The notes: generated by a model from the letters alone, not told the origin. 18,370 nt of DNA from Terrimonas sp964445775 (GCA_964445775.1 CAYUMH010000089.1:1-18370), one strand, 5' to 3'. Counted from the stretch's first letter, positions 7,722 through 15,683 are shown. Numbers and translations: made by a program.

Positions 7722-8330
7722 CTAGTACCCATACGTCCTGTACCAGTTTTCTTTAATCTTCCAATTATTTCCAGGAGCATCTTTTATTTTTCTTTCCAAT
7801 TCTTTCATTTTTTGTTTGTCATCGGTATAGATAAAATGAGTTGAAGGGGAATCAAAAAAGTTTCTAAATACCCAAAATGTAACCGTTGTACCATTATTTT
7901 TATCATTTCTGCTTATTCCGATATCGTTACCACCGTTTGAAACAATTGGAAACTCAAATGGCAATTCACATACCCATTCGTTCCAACTGACATTTGGATT
8001 TAATGTTTTGTTTTTTACTTGTTGTACAATTTCCATTCTTTTGTTTTCGAGTATTAACCAGTCAACTTTTTCAATTGCAATATTTACTATTTGACTGAAA
8101 AATGTTAAAAGTAAGAGTGTAGCAAAAGTCAAAACTTTCGCAATGCGTAACTTGGATAAACGTTTTCTTTCATCAATAGCTTTTATAATTTGAATTATAG
8201 TCAAAATAATGAGTGTCAAAATCATTCCCAACCAAATAAATGCTAAGAAGAAAAAACTTACATAGTAATATTTTATTAAGGTTATTACAACCCAAACTAT
8301 AATTGTCCATATTAGTCCCTTTTTTGTCAC
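7722..8330 (-). CDS. Small membrane protein of unknown function, AT-rich
   Basis: A 202-residue protein not recognised as any named family. Residues 7-19, 24-50 and 65-87 are strongly hydrophobic, giving three transmembrane helices; a basic loop (DERKRLSKLRIAK, 53-65) lies between the second and third and is probably cytosolic. The C-terminal part (about 90-202) is a soluble domain with an 'ENKRMEIVQQVKNKTL' helix, a W-rich strand region (SWNEWVCELPFEFP), 'TVTFWVFRNFF' strands and a lysine-rich closing helix ending in NWYRTYGY. By topology this domain would be on the non-cytosolic side if the N-terminus is inside. The coding region is visibly more AT-rich than purK and the efflux operon, with much ATT/AAT/TTT codon use, which fits recent acquisition. 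No perfect promoter box was found upstream. It is the outermost gene of the minus-strand block, next to the divergent purK. Confidence 0.75.
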   Translation of the reverse strand: MTKKGLIWTIIVWVVITLIKYYYVSFFFLAFIWLGMILTLIILTIIQIIKAIDERKRLSKLRIAKVLTFATLLLLTFFSQIVNIAIEKVDWLILENKRMEIVQQVKNKTLNPNVSWNEWVCELPFEFPIVSNGGNDIGISRNDKNNGTTVTFWVFRNFFDSPSTHFIYTDDKQKMKELERKIKDAPGNNWKIKENWYRTYGY

Positions 8331-8417
8331 TTTATTAGTTTTCTAAACTTCTTTTAAATATACACAAGTTCTCAAAAAACTGTATTCCAATTGTTCAATT
8401 ATATTCTACGCCCAAAA

Positions 8418-8513
8418 GCTGCCCGATGCACAGGGTTTAGTGCGCAGCACCGGAGCGCCAGCGGAGCCCGGAGCAGCGGGGACTGCAGCTGAACAATGAA
8501 CCGAACCCCGACA
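8418..8513. repeat. GC-rich hairpin-forming intergenic element (candidate dispersed repeat)
   Basis: A GC-rich island within otherwise AT-rich spacer DNA. GCTGC (8418-8422) plus GCAC (8428-8431) pair with GTGC (8440-8443) plus GCAGC (8444-8448), forming a 9-bp stem with a 5-nt bulge. Next comes a run with three copies of CGGAGC, then GGGGACTGCAGC. Read on the minus strand this end is GCTGCAGTCCCC, close to GCTGCAGTTCCC at the start of the structured element at 10984. The shared opening, high GC and hairpins suggest an interspersed palindromic repeat family; copy number cannot be judged here. Confidence 0.4.
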
Positions 8514-8550
8514 GCCCCAAAACAAATGATATAATTTAAAAATTAGCTGA

Positions 8551-8578
8551 TTTGAAAATGGATATTTATCTACTTTTG
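8551..8578 (+). promoter_or_regulatory. purK promoter placed immediately before the start codon
   Basis: TTTG (8551-8554) is followed after 16 bases by TACTTTTG (8571-8578), a perfect TAnnTTTG -7 box. Only four bases separate the box from the purK ATG (8583), so transcription should begin at or within a base or two of the start codon. The start codon itself is firm because the GGGQLGRM nucleotide-binding motif begins at residue 8. Confidence 0.6.
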
Positions 8579-8582
8579 CCGC

Positions 8583-9704
8583 ATGCAAAAAATAGGAATC
8601 TTAGGTGGTGGCCAGCTGGGCCGTATGTTATTACAGGAAGCGGCCAATTACCCCGTGGAAACTTTTGTGATGGAAAACGATGAGCAATGCCCCGCTGCAC
8701 ACCTCTGCGATAACTTTACCAAAGGCGATATTAAGAACTTTGACGACGTATATCATTTTGGTAAAAACCTGGATGCCATTACCATAGAGATTGAGAACGT
8801 AAACACCGATGCCCTGGAAAAACTGGAAGCCGAAGGTGTAAAAGTGTATCCCAAACCATCGGTGTTAAAGACCATCAAGAACAAAATTTTACAAAAACAG
8901 TATTACCAGCAGCACCAGATACCAACCTCCGATTTTATCGTGACCCAAAACCTGTATGAACTGGAAGCGGCGGCCGATTTTTTACCCGCCGTACATAAAA
9001 TTGGCGAAGGCGGCTATGATGGCAAGGGCGTACAGTTATTGCCCGATACTAACACTATTGCCAAAGGTTTTGACGCTCCCTCGGTACTGGAAAAGATGGT
9101 GGACGTAAAAAAAGAAATAGCCATTATGGTAGCCATAGCCAATGATGGCAGCGCCGCTATTTACCCACCCGTAGAAATGGTTTTTGACAGCCGTTTAAAC
9201 CTGCTGGATTTTCAGTTATGTCCCGCCGACCTGGATGAAAAAGTATTATGGAAGGCTGAAGCCATTGCCCTGTCGGTAGTAAAGAATTTTAAATCGGCCG
9301 GTATTTTTGCCGTAGAGCTGTTTGTGGATATGGATAATGATGTACTGGTGAACGAAACCGCCCCCCGGGTGCATAACAGCGGTCACCATACCATTGAAGC
9401 ACATTACAGCTCACAGTTTGATATGTTATGGCGGGTGATGCTGAACTACCCCCTGGGTAATACCGATGCCATTTTACCCTCGGTAATGGTAAATATCATA
9501 GGCGCAGAAGGTTTTTCCGGCAAAGTACAGTACGAAGGCCTGGAAGAAGTATTAAAGATTGATAATGCTTTTGTACACCTGTACGGTAAAAAAGAAACCA
9601 AACCAGGCCGTAAAATGGGTCATGCCACGGTAATGAGCAAGGAAAAGGCTGACCTCTTATTACAGGCCGGCAAAATAAAGCGTTCGCTGACCGTAAAATC
9701 ATAA
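8583..9704 (+). CDS. purK: N5-carboxyaminoimidazole ribonucleotide synthase
   Basis: A 373-residue cytosolic ATP-grasp enzyme that joins bicarbonate to 5-aminoimidazole ribonucleotide using ATP, in de novo purine synthesis; the product is isomerised by PurE. Visible features are the N-terminal GGGQLGRM (8-15), the ATP-grasp segment with the GEGGYDGKGVQ glycine loop (about 141-151), the EKMVDVKKEIAI strand, and the highly conserved signature NETAPRVHNSGHHTIEA (257-273) followed by SQFDML. Length is usual for the family. The ATG at 8583 is set by the close spacing to GGGQLG. It stands alone: purE is not adjacent, the preceding block is divergent, and the efflux adaptor begins 186 bp later with its own candidate promoter. 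Codon use matches the efflux operon, in contrast to the AT-rich gene on its left. Assignment is very secure. Confidence 0.98.
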   Translation: MQKIGILGGGQLGRMLLQEAANYPVETFVMENDEQCPAAHLCDNFTKGDIKNFDDVYHFGKNLDAITIEIENVNTDALEKLEAEGVKVYPKPSVLKTIKNKILQKQYYQQHQIPTSDFIVTQNLYELEAAADFLPAVHKIGEGGYDGKGVQLLPDTNTIAKGFDAPSVLEKMVDVKKEIAIMVAIANDGSAAIYPPVEMVFDSRLNLLDFQLCPADLDEKVLWKAEAIALSVVKNFKSAGIFAVELFVDMDNDVLVNETAPRVHNSGHHTIEAHYSSQFDMLWRVMLNYPLGNTDAILPSVMVNIIGAEGFSGKVQYEGLEEVLKIDNAFVHLYGKKETKPGRKMGHATVMSKEKADLLLQAGKIKRSLTVKS

Positions 9705-9733
9705 CCGTTCATCCTGTTTATTTACCGTTCATC
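9704..9733 (+). repeat. Spaced 10-bp direct repeat after purK
   Basis: ACCGTTCATC occurs at 9704-9713 and again at 9724-9733, a start-to-start distance of exactly 20 bp, close to two helical turns. It lies directly after the purK stop and about 70 bp upstream of the candidate efflux promoter. This spacing fits a dimeric regulator binding one DNA face, but the repeat may be fortuitous. Confidence 0.4.
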
Positions 9734-9781
9734 AACAGATAATTCAGCTAATAACAAGGAAAATGCCCGGAGTACGTCTAA

Positions 9782-9808
9782 TTGTTGATTGATATTCAAT
9801 TATCTTTA
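9782..9808 (+). promoter_or_regulatory. Candidate efflux-operon promoter overlapped by a palindrome
   Basis: TTG (9782-9784) and, 16 bases on, TATCTTTA (9801-9808; one mismatch to TAnnTTTG) form a possible promoter. The spacer contains the perfect inverted repeat ATTGA-TAT-TCAAT (9788-9800), abutting the -7 box, a position expected for a repressor operator. A start near 9815 would leave a leader of about 75 nt before 9891. Confidence 0.3.
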
Positions 9809-9890
9809 TCCCGGTTTGGTGTGTATGTTATTTTATATAAATATGATTACATACTGACCGGCTAATACGAAATAAAGACTACTACCATTC

Positions 9891-10970
9891 ATGCGTTTTG
9901 AAACAAAAACAGCGAAAGCTATGCCCTGCCGTTTGTTAACGTGTTTTACGGCTTCTGTTATTTTATTATCGGCATGTGGCGGCAAAACAGATAAAAAACC
10001 AGCCGCCGACGCAAAAAAAACTTCCACCCCTAAAGTTGACGCCTTCATTGTACAAACCCGCAGCTTTGCCGAATCTATTGAAGTGCCGGGAACTATTATT
10101 GCCAATGAGAGTACCGAAATTCAGCCCGAAGTATCGGGCCGTATTATTAGCCTGAATGTGGCCGAAGGCAAGTATGTAACCAAGGGATCATTAATTGCTA
10201 AATTATACGATGCCGACCTGCAGGCCCAGTTAAAAAAACTACAGGTACAATTGCAGATAGCCAATACCAACGAAGAAAGATCGGCACAGTTATTAAAGAT
10301 ACAGGGCATCAGCAAGGCCGATTATGATGCCAGCCTGCTGAACGTAAATAATATTAAGGCCGATATGGATATTATCCGTACCAGTATTGCCCGTACGGAA
10401 ATAAGAGCCCCATTTAACGGTAAACTGGGTTTACGCAATATCAGCCCCGGTGCCTATATTTCGCCCGGTACCATTATTGCCGTTATTAATAAAGTAGACC
10501 AGTTGAAGCTGGATTTTACGGTGCCGGAAAAATACACTTCGCAGATAAAGGTAAACCAGCTGGTACAGTTTAAGTTTGAAGGCAGTAATAAAACCTATGA
10601 AGCCCGGGTAATGGCCAGCGAATCGTCGGTAACCGAAACCACCCGCAGTTTAAAAGTAAGGGCTGCCATACAAAGCAAGGACGATATGATTTTACCGGGC
10701 GCCTTTGCCAAGGTACAATTGAATTTTGCACCCGATCCCAATGCCATTTTAATTCCCACACAGGCAGTGGTACCACAGGCCAGGGGTAAAAAAGTGATCC
10801 TGTACAAAGGCGGCACAGCGAGCTTTGTGGATGTAAGCACCGGCGTGCGTGACTCATCGTATATACAAATTACCGAAGGACTGAAAGCAGGTGATACTGT
10901 AATAGTGACCGGCCTGTTAAGCACGAGGCCCGATGCTAAAATTGGTATCAATAAAATTATTAACCAATAA
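9891..10970 (+). CDS. RND efflux periplasmic adaptor subunit (membrane fusion protein), lipoprotein
   Basis: A 359-residue adaptor that links an inner-membrane RND pump to an outer-membrane channel. The N-terminus is a lipoprotein signal with lipobox L-S-A-C29 followed by Gly-Gly, so the protein should be lipid-anchored in the periplasm. A second ATG at 9921 (residue 11) would give a shorter, equally good signal peptide; the first is used here. The order of domains is typical: beta-barrel/lipoyl half 1 with EVSGRIISLNVAEGKYVTKGSLIAKL (about 79-104), an alpha-hairpin (about 107-165), lipoyl half 2 with TEIRAPFNGKLGLRNISPGAYISPG, a beta-barrel around 200-265, and a membrane-proximal domain ending the protein. 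Length and motifs match the AcrA/MexE family. The pump gene follows after 175 bp and the channel gene after that. Exported substrates cannot be told from sequence. Confidence 0.95.
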   Translation: MRFETKTAKAMPCRLLTCFTASVILLSACGGKTDKKPAADAKKTSTPKVDAFIVQTRSFAESIEVPGTIIANESTEIQPEVSGRIISLNVAEGKYVTKGSLIAKLYDADLQAQLKKLQVQLQIANTNEERSAQLLKIQGISKADYDASLLNVNNIKADMDIIRTSIARTEIRAPFNGKLGLRNISPGAYISPGTIIAVINKVDQLKLDFTVPEKYTSQIKVNQLVQFKFEGSNKTYEARVMASESSVTETTRSLKVRAAIQSKDDMILPGAFAKVQLNFAPDPNAILIPTQAVVPQARGKKVILYKGGTASFVDVSTGVRDSSYIQITEGLKAGDTVIVTGLLSTRPDAKIGINKIINQ

Positions 10971-10984
10971 GTTTAGGTTACCGG

Positions 10985-11072
10985 CTGCAGTTCCCTGGTG
11001 CGCCCTGAGGGGCGTTTGGTTGCGCTGAGTCCCAACAGTATTGTTGTGGGTCGCACACTTGTACTGCAGTAC
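10985..11072 (+). repeat. Multi-hairpin structured element between adaptor and pump genes
   Basis: An outer stem CTGCAGT (10985-10991) pairs with ACTGCAG (11063-11069). Inside it are a 5-bp hairpin CGCCC-TGAG-GGGCG (11001-11014) and a second arm in which TGCG (11021-11024) pairs with CGCA (11052-11055) and CCCAACA (11031-11037) pairs with TGTTGTGGG (11042-11050, one bulged T). The 3' end is also a 12-bp perfect palindrome, GTACTGCAGTAC (11061-11072). This makes a plausible three-way junction in DNA or RNA. No T-run follows, so it is not a standard terminator. It may be a dispersed palindromic repeat or an mRNA structure that sets the pump-to-adaptor ratio. Confidence 0.5.
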
Positions 11073-11086
11073 TGCTATCGACTTTC

Positions 11087-11117
11087 TTGAATCTAGTGGT
11101 TGCGGAGGCTAATTTTC
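11087..11117 (+). promoter_or_regulatory. Weak candidate internal promoter for the RND pump
   Basis: TTG (11087-11089) is followed after 20 bases by TAATTTTC (11110-11117), one mismatch to TAnnTTTG. It lies 28 bp before the pump ATG, downstream of the structured element. It could restore expression of pump and channel if the element interrupts the adaptor transcript. Confidence 0.25.
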
Positions 11118-11145
11118 AAATTGACTAATTACCAAATTATTCTTA

Positions 11146-14100
11146 ATGAATATATCTGAGTTAAGTTTAAGACGCCCGGTACTGGCAATAGTAATGAATA
11201 TTGTTATTGTTGTTTTTGGCGTTATCGGCTTTAAATTTTTAGGTGTGCGGGATTATCCTGCCATTGACCCGCCCAATATTAATGTAAGCACCTCCTACCC
11301 CGGCGCCAATGCCGATATTATTGAAACCCAGATAACCGAGCCCCTGGAAAAAGCCATTAATGGTGTGCCGGGTATTAAAAATATGACCAGCAGCAGCAGT
11401 AATGGCAGCAGCCGGATCAATGTGGAGTTTGAACTGGGTACCGACCTGGAAACCGCTGCCAATGATGTAAGGGATAAGGTATCGGGTGCACAACGCTCCT
11501 TACCTACCGACCTGGAAGCGCCACCCGTTGTATCAAAAGCTGATGCCAGCTCCGATGCCATTTTATCCATGACCGTACAGAGCGATACTCGCAACCAGTT
11601 ACAGATAACGGAGTATGCCAATAATGTACTGGTAGAAAGATTGCAGACCATACCCGGCGTAAGTGGTATACAGATATGGGGCGAAAAAAGGTATGCCATG
11701 CGTATCTGGATAAACCCGGTACAGCTGAATGCCTATGGCCTTACCGCCAATGATGTGCAGGTAGCCCTGAATAAAGAGAACGTGGAACTGCCCTCCGGTA
11801 AAATTGCCGGTAATGCCACCGAATTAACCGTAAGAACTTTTGGCCGCCTGAATACCGAGGAAGAATTTGGCAACGTGATCATTAAAAATGTGAATGGCGC
11901 CGATGTAAGGGTAAAAGATATTGCGGAAGTTGTACTGGGCCCCGAGAATGAAGAGACCATGCTGAAAGAAAGCCAGGTACCCATGATTGCCCTGGCCGTT
12001 GTGCCGCAGCCCGGCGCCAACTATGTAGCCATCTCCAACGAGTTTTATAAAAGACTGGAGCAGATTAAAGTAGATGTACCCGAGGATATCAAGATCAATA
12101 TAGCCCTGGACCAGACCCGTTTTATCAAACGTTCGGTTTTAGAGGTGGAGGAAACCCTGATCATTTCCATCATCCTGGTAATTATCATTATATTTTTATT
12201 CTTCCGTGACTGGATAGTGGCTTTCAGGCCATTGATCGACATCCCCGTATCGTTGATCGGAGCATTCTTTATTATGTACATGATGGGGTATACCATTAAT
12301 GTACTATCCCTGCTGGCCATTGTACTGGCAACAGGTCTGGTGGTGGATGATGGTATTGTGGTAACGGAAAATATTTATAAAAAAATGGAACAGGGCATGG
12401 GCAAATGGCAGGCAGCCCTGGAAGGCTCCAAAGAGATTTATTTTGCGGTTATTGCCACGTCTATCACTATTGCCGTAGTGTTCCTCCCCATTATGTTCCT
12501 GGAAGGTTTTGTGGGCAGCTTATTCCGTGAGTTTGCCGTGGTGGTAGCGGGCGCCGTACTGATATCGGCCTTTGTATCACTAACCCTCACACCGGTGCTG
12601 AATGTGAAGATGAGCAAAAAAAATCCGCACAAACATTCCTGGTTCTACAACAAGACCGAGCCTTTTTTCCGGGCCATGGAAAACGGTTACCGCAAATCGC
12701 TGGAAGCATTTATGAAAGTGCGGTGGGTGGCTTTTATCATTATTGCCGCCTGTGTTGTTATCTTTCTTATCCTGTTTAAAAATATACCATCGGAGCTGGC
12801 GCCCATGGAAGACCGCAGCCAGTTCAGGGTACAGCTCACTACACCCGAAGGAACTTCCTTTGATGCGATGGACCAGTATGTGAATAAGGTAGCCGGCTTT
12901 ATGATGGATTCGGTACCGGAGAATAAAATTGTACTGTCCATGACCGCACCCGGTTTTAGTGGTGGTAATGTAAATGCCGGTAATGTGCGCCTGATGCTGA
13001 CCGACCCTTCGGAACGTAAGCGATCGCAGGAAGAGATTGTGAACATGGTAAGCCGTAACCTGGGTAAATTTAATGAAGGCCGTGCTTTTGTGATACAGGA
13101 GCAAACGATACAGGTAAACCGCCGTGGCGGCCAGCCGGTGCAGTTTGTATTACAGAATAATAATTTTGAAAAACTAACGGCCATCCTGCCCAAGTTTTTA
13201 GAAGAGGCCAATAAGAGCAGTGTATTACAGCAGGTGGATATTGACCTGAAGTTCAATAAACCCGAGTTAAGGGTATCTATCGACCGTTTAAAGGCCAGTG
13301 AACTGGGTGTTAGCGTGGGCGATATTTCGCAGACCCTGCAAATGGCTTATAGTAACCGTCGCCTGGGTTATTTTACCAAGGATGGTAAACAATACCAGGT
13401 AATGGGCCAGGTTGACAGGAGCAACCGCGACGATCCGGATGACCTGAAAGCCCTGTTTGTCCGTAATACCCGGGGCGAGATGATCAGCATGGATAACCTG
13501 GTAACCGTGGAAGAGGCCAATACCCCGCCTACTATTTTTCACTTTAACCGGTATAAATCGGCCACTATTTCGGCAGGCTTACAGCCGGGCAAAACCCTGG
13601 GTGACGGTGTAAAAGAGATGGACCGGATTGCCAAAAGCCTGTTGGACGAAACCTTCAGTACCTCTTTATCCGGCTCCTCCCGCGATTACGCCGAGAGCAG
13701 CAGCAATACCTTATTTGCCTTATTACTGGCATTAGGTTTGATCTTCCTGATACTGGCAGCCCAGTTTGAAAGCTTTATCGACCCGTTAATTATTATTACC
13801 ACCGTACCGCTGGCTTTTGCAGGCGCTTTTATTTCGCTGTGGTTATTCGGACATACTTTTAATATCTTCTCACAAATTGGTATGATCATGCTGATAGGCC
13901 TGGTAACCAAGAATGGTATTTTAATTGTGGAGTTTGCCAATCATAACCGGATGAAAGGTATGCCTAAAACAGAGGCGGCCATTTATTCGGCTACGCAGCG
14001 GTTACGTCCTATTTTAATGACCAGCCTGGCTATGGCCCTGGGTGCTTTGCCTATTGCATTGTCCTTAGGCGCTGCGGCCACCAGCCGTATTCCGTTAGGT

Positions 14101-14286
14101 GTGGTAATTGTGGGTGGTATTATGTTCTCGCTGGTGCTTACGCTGTATATATTACCGGCCATGTACTCTTTCCTGTCGGGCAAAAAGAAAAAAAGCGAGA
14201 TGGAGACACTCTATCCTTTACCGGAGAACAACCCGGCGCCTGTTAATACCGGTGATCAAAACAATCAATCATTAACCGATATATAA
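11146..14286 (+). CDS. RND efflux pump, AcrB/HAE-1 type inner-membrane transporter
   Basis: A 1046-residue proton-driven transporter, full length for the HAE-1 family, which forms the trimeric inner-membrane pump of a tripartite efflux complex. The N-terminus (ISELSLRRPVLAIVMNIVIVVFG) is the first membrane helix, followed by the periplasmic porter region with DYPAIDPPNINVSTSYPGA. The paired aspartates of helix 4 are D401-D402 in GLVVDDGIVVTENI, equivalent to AcrB D407/D408, and the helix-10 lysine is K922 in GLVTKNGILIVEF, equivalent to K940; all proton-relay residues seen are intact. The two halves show the expected internal duplication. The C-terminal tail after about residue 1015 is polar and variable. 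It lies between its adaptor (175 bp upstream) and channel. This indicates a multidrug-type pump rather than a metal (HME) pump, but the natural substrate is unknown. Confidence 0.98.
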   Translation: MNISELSLRRPVLAIVMNIVIVVFGVIGFKFLGVRDYPAIDPPNINVSTSYPGANADIIETQITEPLEKAINGVPGIKNMTSSSSNGSSRINVEFELGTDLETAANDVRDKVSGAQRSLPTDLEAPPVVSKADASSDAILSMTVQSDTRNQLQITEYANNVLVERLQTIPGVSGIQIWGEKRYAMRIWINPVQLNAYGLTANDVQVALNKENVELPSGKIAGNATELTVRTFGRLNTEEEFGNVIIKNVNGADVRVKDIAEVVLGPENEETMLKESQVPMIALAVVPQPGANYVAISNEFYKRLEQIKVDVPEDIKINIALDQTRFIKRSVLEVEETLIISIILVIIIIFLFFRDWIVAFRPLIDIPVSLIGAFFIMYMMGYTINVLSLLAIVLATGLVVDDGIVVTENIYKKMEQGMGKWQAALEGSKEIYFAVIATSITIAVVFLPIMFLEGFVGSLFREFAVVVAGAVLISAFVSLTLTPVLNVKMSKKNPHKHSWFYNKTEPFFRAMENGYRKSLEAFMKVRWVAFIIIAACVVIFLILFKNIPSELAPMEDRSQFRVQLTTPEGTSFDAMDQYVNKVAGFMMDSVPENKIVLSMTAPGFSGGNVNAGNVRLMLTDPSERKRSQEEIVNMVSRNLGKFNEGRAFVIQEQTIQVNRRGGQPVQFVLQNNNFEKLTAILPKFLEEANKSSVLQQVDIDLKFNKPELRVSIDRLKASELGVSVGDISQTLQMAYSNRRLGYFTKDGKQYQVMGQVDRSNRDDPDDLKALFVRNTRGEMISMDNLVTVEEANTPPTIFHFNRYKSATISAGLQPGKTLGDGVKEMDRIAKSLLDETFSTSLSGSSRDYAESSSNTLFALLLALGLIFLILAAQFESFIDPLIIITTVPLAFAGAFISLWLFGHTFNIFSQIGMIMLIGLVTKNGILIVEFANHNRMKGMPKTEAAIYSATQRLRPILMTSLAMALGALPIALSLGAAATSRIPLGVVIVGGIMFSLVLTLYILPAMYSFLSGKKKKSEMETLYPLPENNPAPVNTGDQNNQSLTDI

Positions 14287-14357
14287 GTGTAAACATGGTA
14301 CCTACAATTGAAACACGATACAATTACCATCTATCACTAAGCAAAAAGTTTCGTCCC

Positions 14358-15683
14358 ATGAAAATGGCAAAATATATTCTTCCTCTATTTATCACCTGTA
14401 TCAGTGTTACTGCTACCCGGGCGCAGGATGAGGTATTAACCCTGGAGGAAGCCATTGCTACTGTATTACAGAATAATTATGATATACAATTAGCCAAGAA
14501 CGATTCCATTATTGCCGCACTGGATTATAAATACCGCAACACGGTATTTTACCCCACTTTAAATGGGGTGGCCGGTACTACCTGGAATAATAATAACCAG
14601 CGCCAGACCCTGGCCGATAATTCCAAACGGGAGCAGAACGGCATCCGTTCGCATAACTGGAACGCCTCCCTTGCTTTTTCATGGACCCTGTTTGACGGCT
14701 TAAGAATGTTTGCTACCCGTGATAAAGCTGCCGAACTGGTAGCCGCCGGCTCGTATGTGATAAAGGAGCAAATGGTAAACAGTATTGCCCAGGTGGTAAA
14801 TACCTATTACAATATTGTACGCCAGAAACAGCAGATCATAGCTACTAACGAACAAATAATACTGAATGAAGAAAGGGTTAAACTGGCGCAGTATAAATTA
14901 GATATTGGCACAGGAGCCAAACCCGATGTATTGCAAAGCAAGGTGGACCTGAATGCCCAAAAAGCTATTAAACTGGAACAGGAAACCTTAGTAGTTCAGT
15001 TAAAAGAACAACTGGCACAATTGATGAACGTAAAATCTACCACCGCTTTCCAGGTAGTGGATTCTATTCCCCTAAATACCGAAATTGGCTTAGGCAGTAT
15101 ACAGGAGTCCGTAGAAAGCACCAACCCTACCCTTTTATTGCTGCAACAAAATATCCGTATATCTGAATTTGAATTAAGAGAAAGAAAGGCTGACCTGTAC
15201 CCTGACCTGACTTTTAATGCCAATTATCTTTTTAACCGTACCAATAACCAGACGGTGATCAACCCCTTTTCGCCTTTATTTAACCAGTCAACGGGGTTTA
15301 ACTATGGTGTTAACCTGGTAGTGCCCATTTTCAACCGCTTTGCCACCAAACGTTTGATCAAACAAACGGAGATAGATATGCGCAACCGCCAGTTACTGTT
15401 CGAGAACCAGCGCTCGCAGATCAACCTGGCCGTTATTATTGCCTACCGCAGTTACGAGTTACAGAAAAAAGCATTAGCCCTGGAAGAAGAGAATATATTA
15501 CTGGCCCGTGAAAACGTGGACATTGTTTTTCAAACCTATAAACTGGGCGCCGCTACACTGGTACAGCTACGTGAAGCCCAGAATAGCCTGGAGATGGCCA
15601 ATAACCGTTTAATAGCGGCCCGTTATGCGCTTAAATTATCCGAAACGGAGTTATTAAGATTAAAGGGAGATATTATCCGGTAA
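14358..15683 (+). CDS. TolC-family outer-membrane efflux channel
   Basis: The third component of the efflux complex, an outer-membrane alpha/beta channel. The frame is open from an ATG at 14295 (462 residues), but the ATG at 14358 is preferred because it gives a clean signal peptide (MKMAKYILPLFITCISVTAT, cleavage before QDEV) and 441 residues, normal for the family. The 14295 start would put 21 polar residues ahead of the signal. Two OEP repeats are present: the first begins at LTLEEAIATVLQNNYDIQLAKN, and the second at about NPTLLLLQQNIRISEFELRERKADLYPDLTFNANYLF. Long coiled helices (RQKQQIIATNEQIIL.., LALEEENILLARENVDIVFQTYKLGAATLVQLREAQNSLEMANNRL) are typical of TolC barrels. It starts 71 bp (or 8 bp) after the pump stop and ends 10 bp from the convergent gene. 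Confidence 0.95.
   Translation: MKMAKYILPLFITCISVTATRAQDEVLTLEEAIATVLQNNYDIQLAKNDSIIAALDYKYRNTVFYPTLNGVAGTTWNNNNQRQTLADNSKREQNGIRSHNWNASLAFSWTLFDGLRMFATRDKAAELVAAGSYVIKEQMVNSIAQVVNTYYNIVRQKQQIIATNEQIILNEERVKLAQYKLDIGTGAKPDVLQSKVDLNAQKAIKLEQETLVVQLKEQLAQLMNVKSTTAFQVVDSIPLNTEIGLGSIQESVESTNPTLLLLQQNIRISEFELRERKADLYPDLTFNANYLFNRTNNQTVINPFSPLFNQSTGFNYGVNLVVPIFNRFATKRLIKQTEIDMRNRQLLFENQRSQINLAVIIAYRSYELQKKALALEEENILLARENVDIVFQTYKLGAATLVQLREAQNSLEMANNRLIAARYALKLSETELLRLKGDIIR

Noticed and set aside
8406..8588. 60-codon minus-strand open frame overlapping the purK start
   Set aside because: It begins inside purK, crosses the purK promoter and ends in the GC-rich repeat; the Ala/Pro/Gly-rich product is typical of a repeat read in a random frame.
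12580..13256. Long minus-strand open frames (up to 189 codons) inside the RND pump gene
   Set aside because: They lie antisense within a fully conserved AcrB-type gene and show no recognisable domain; ordinary shadow frames.
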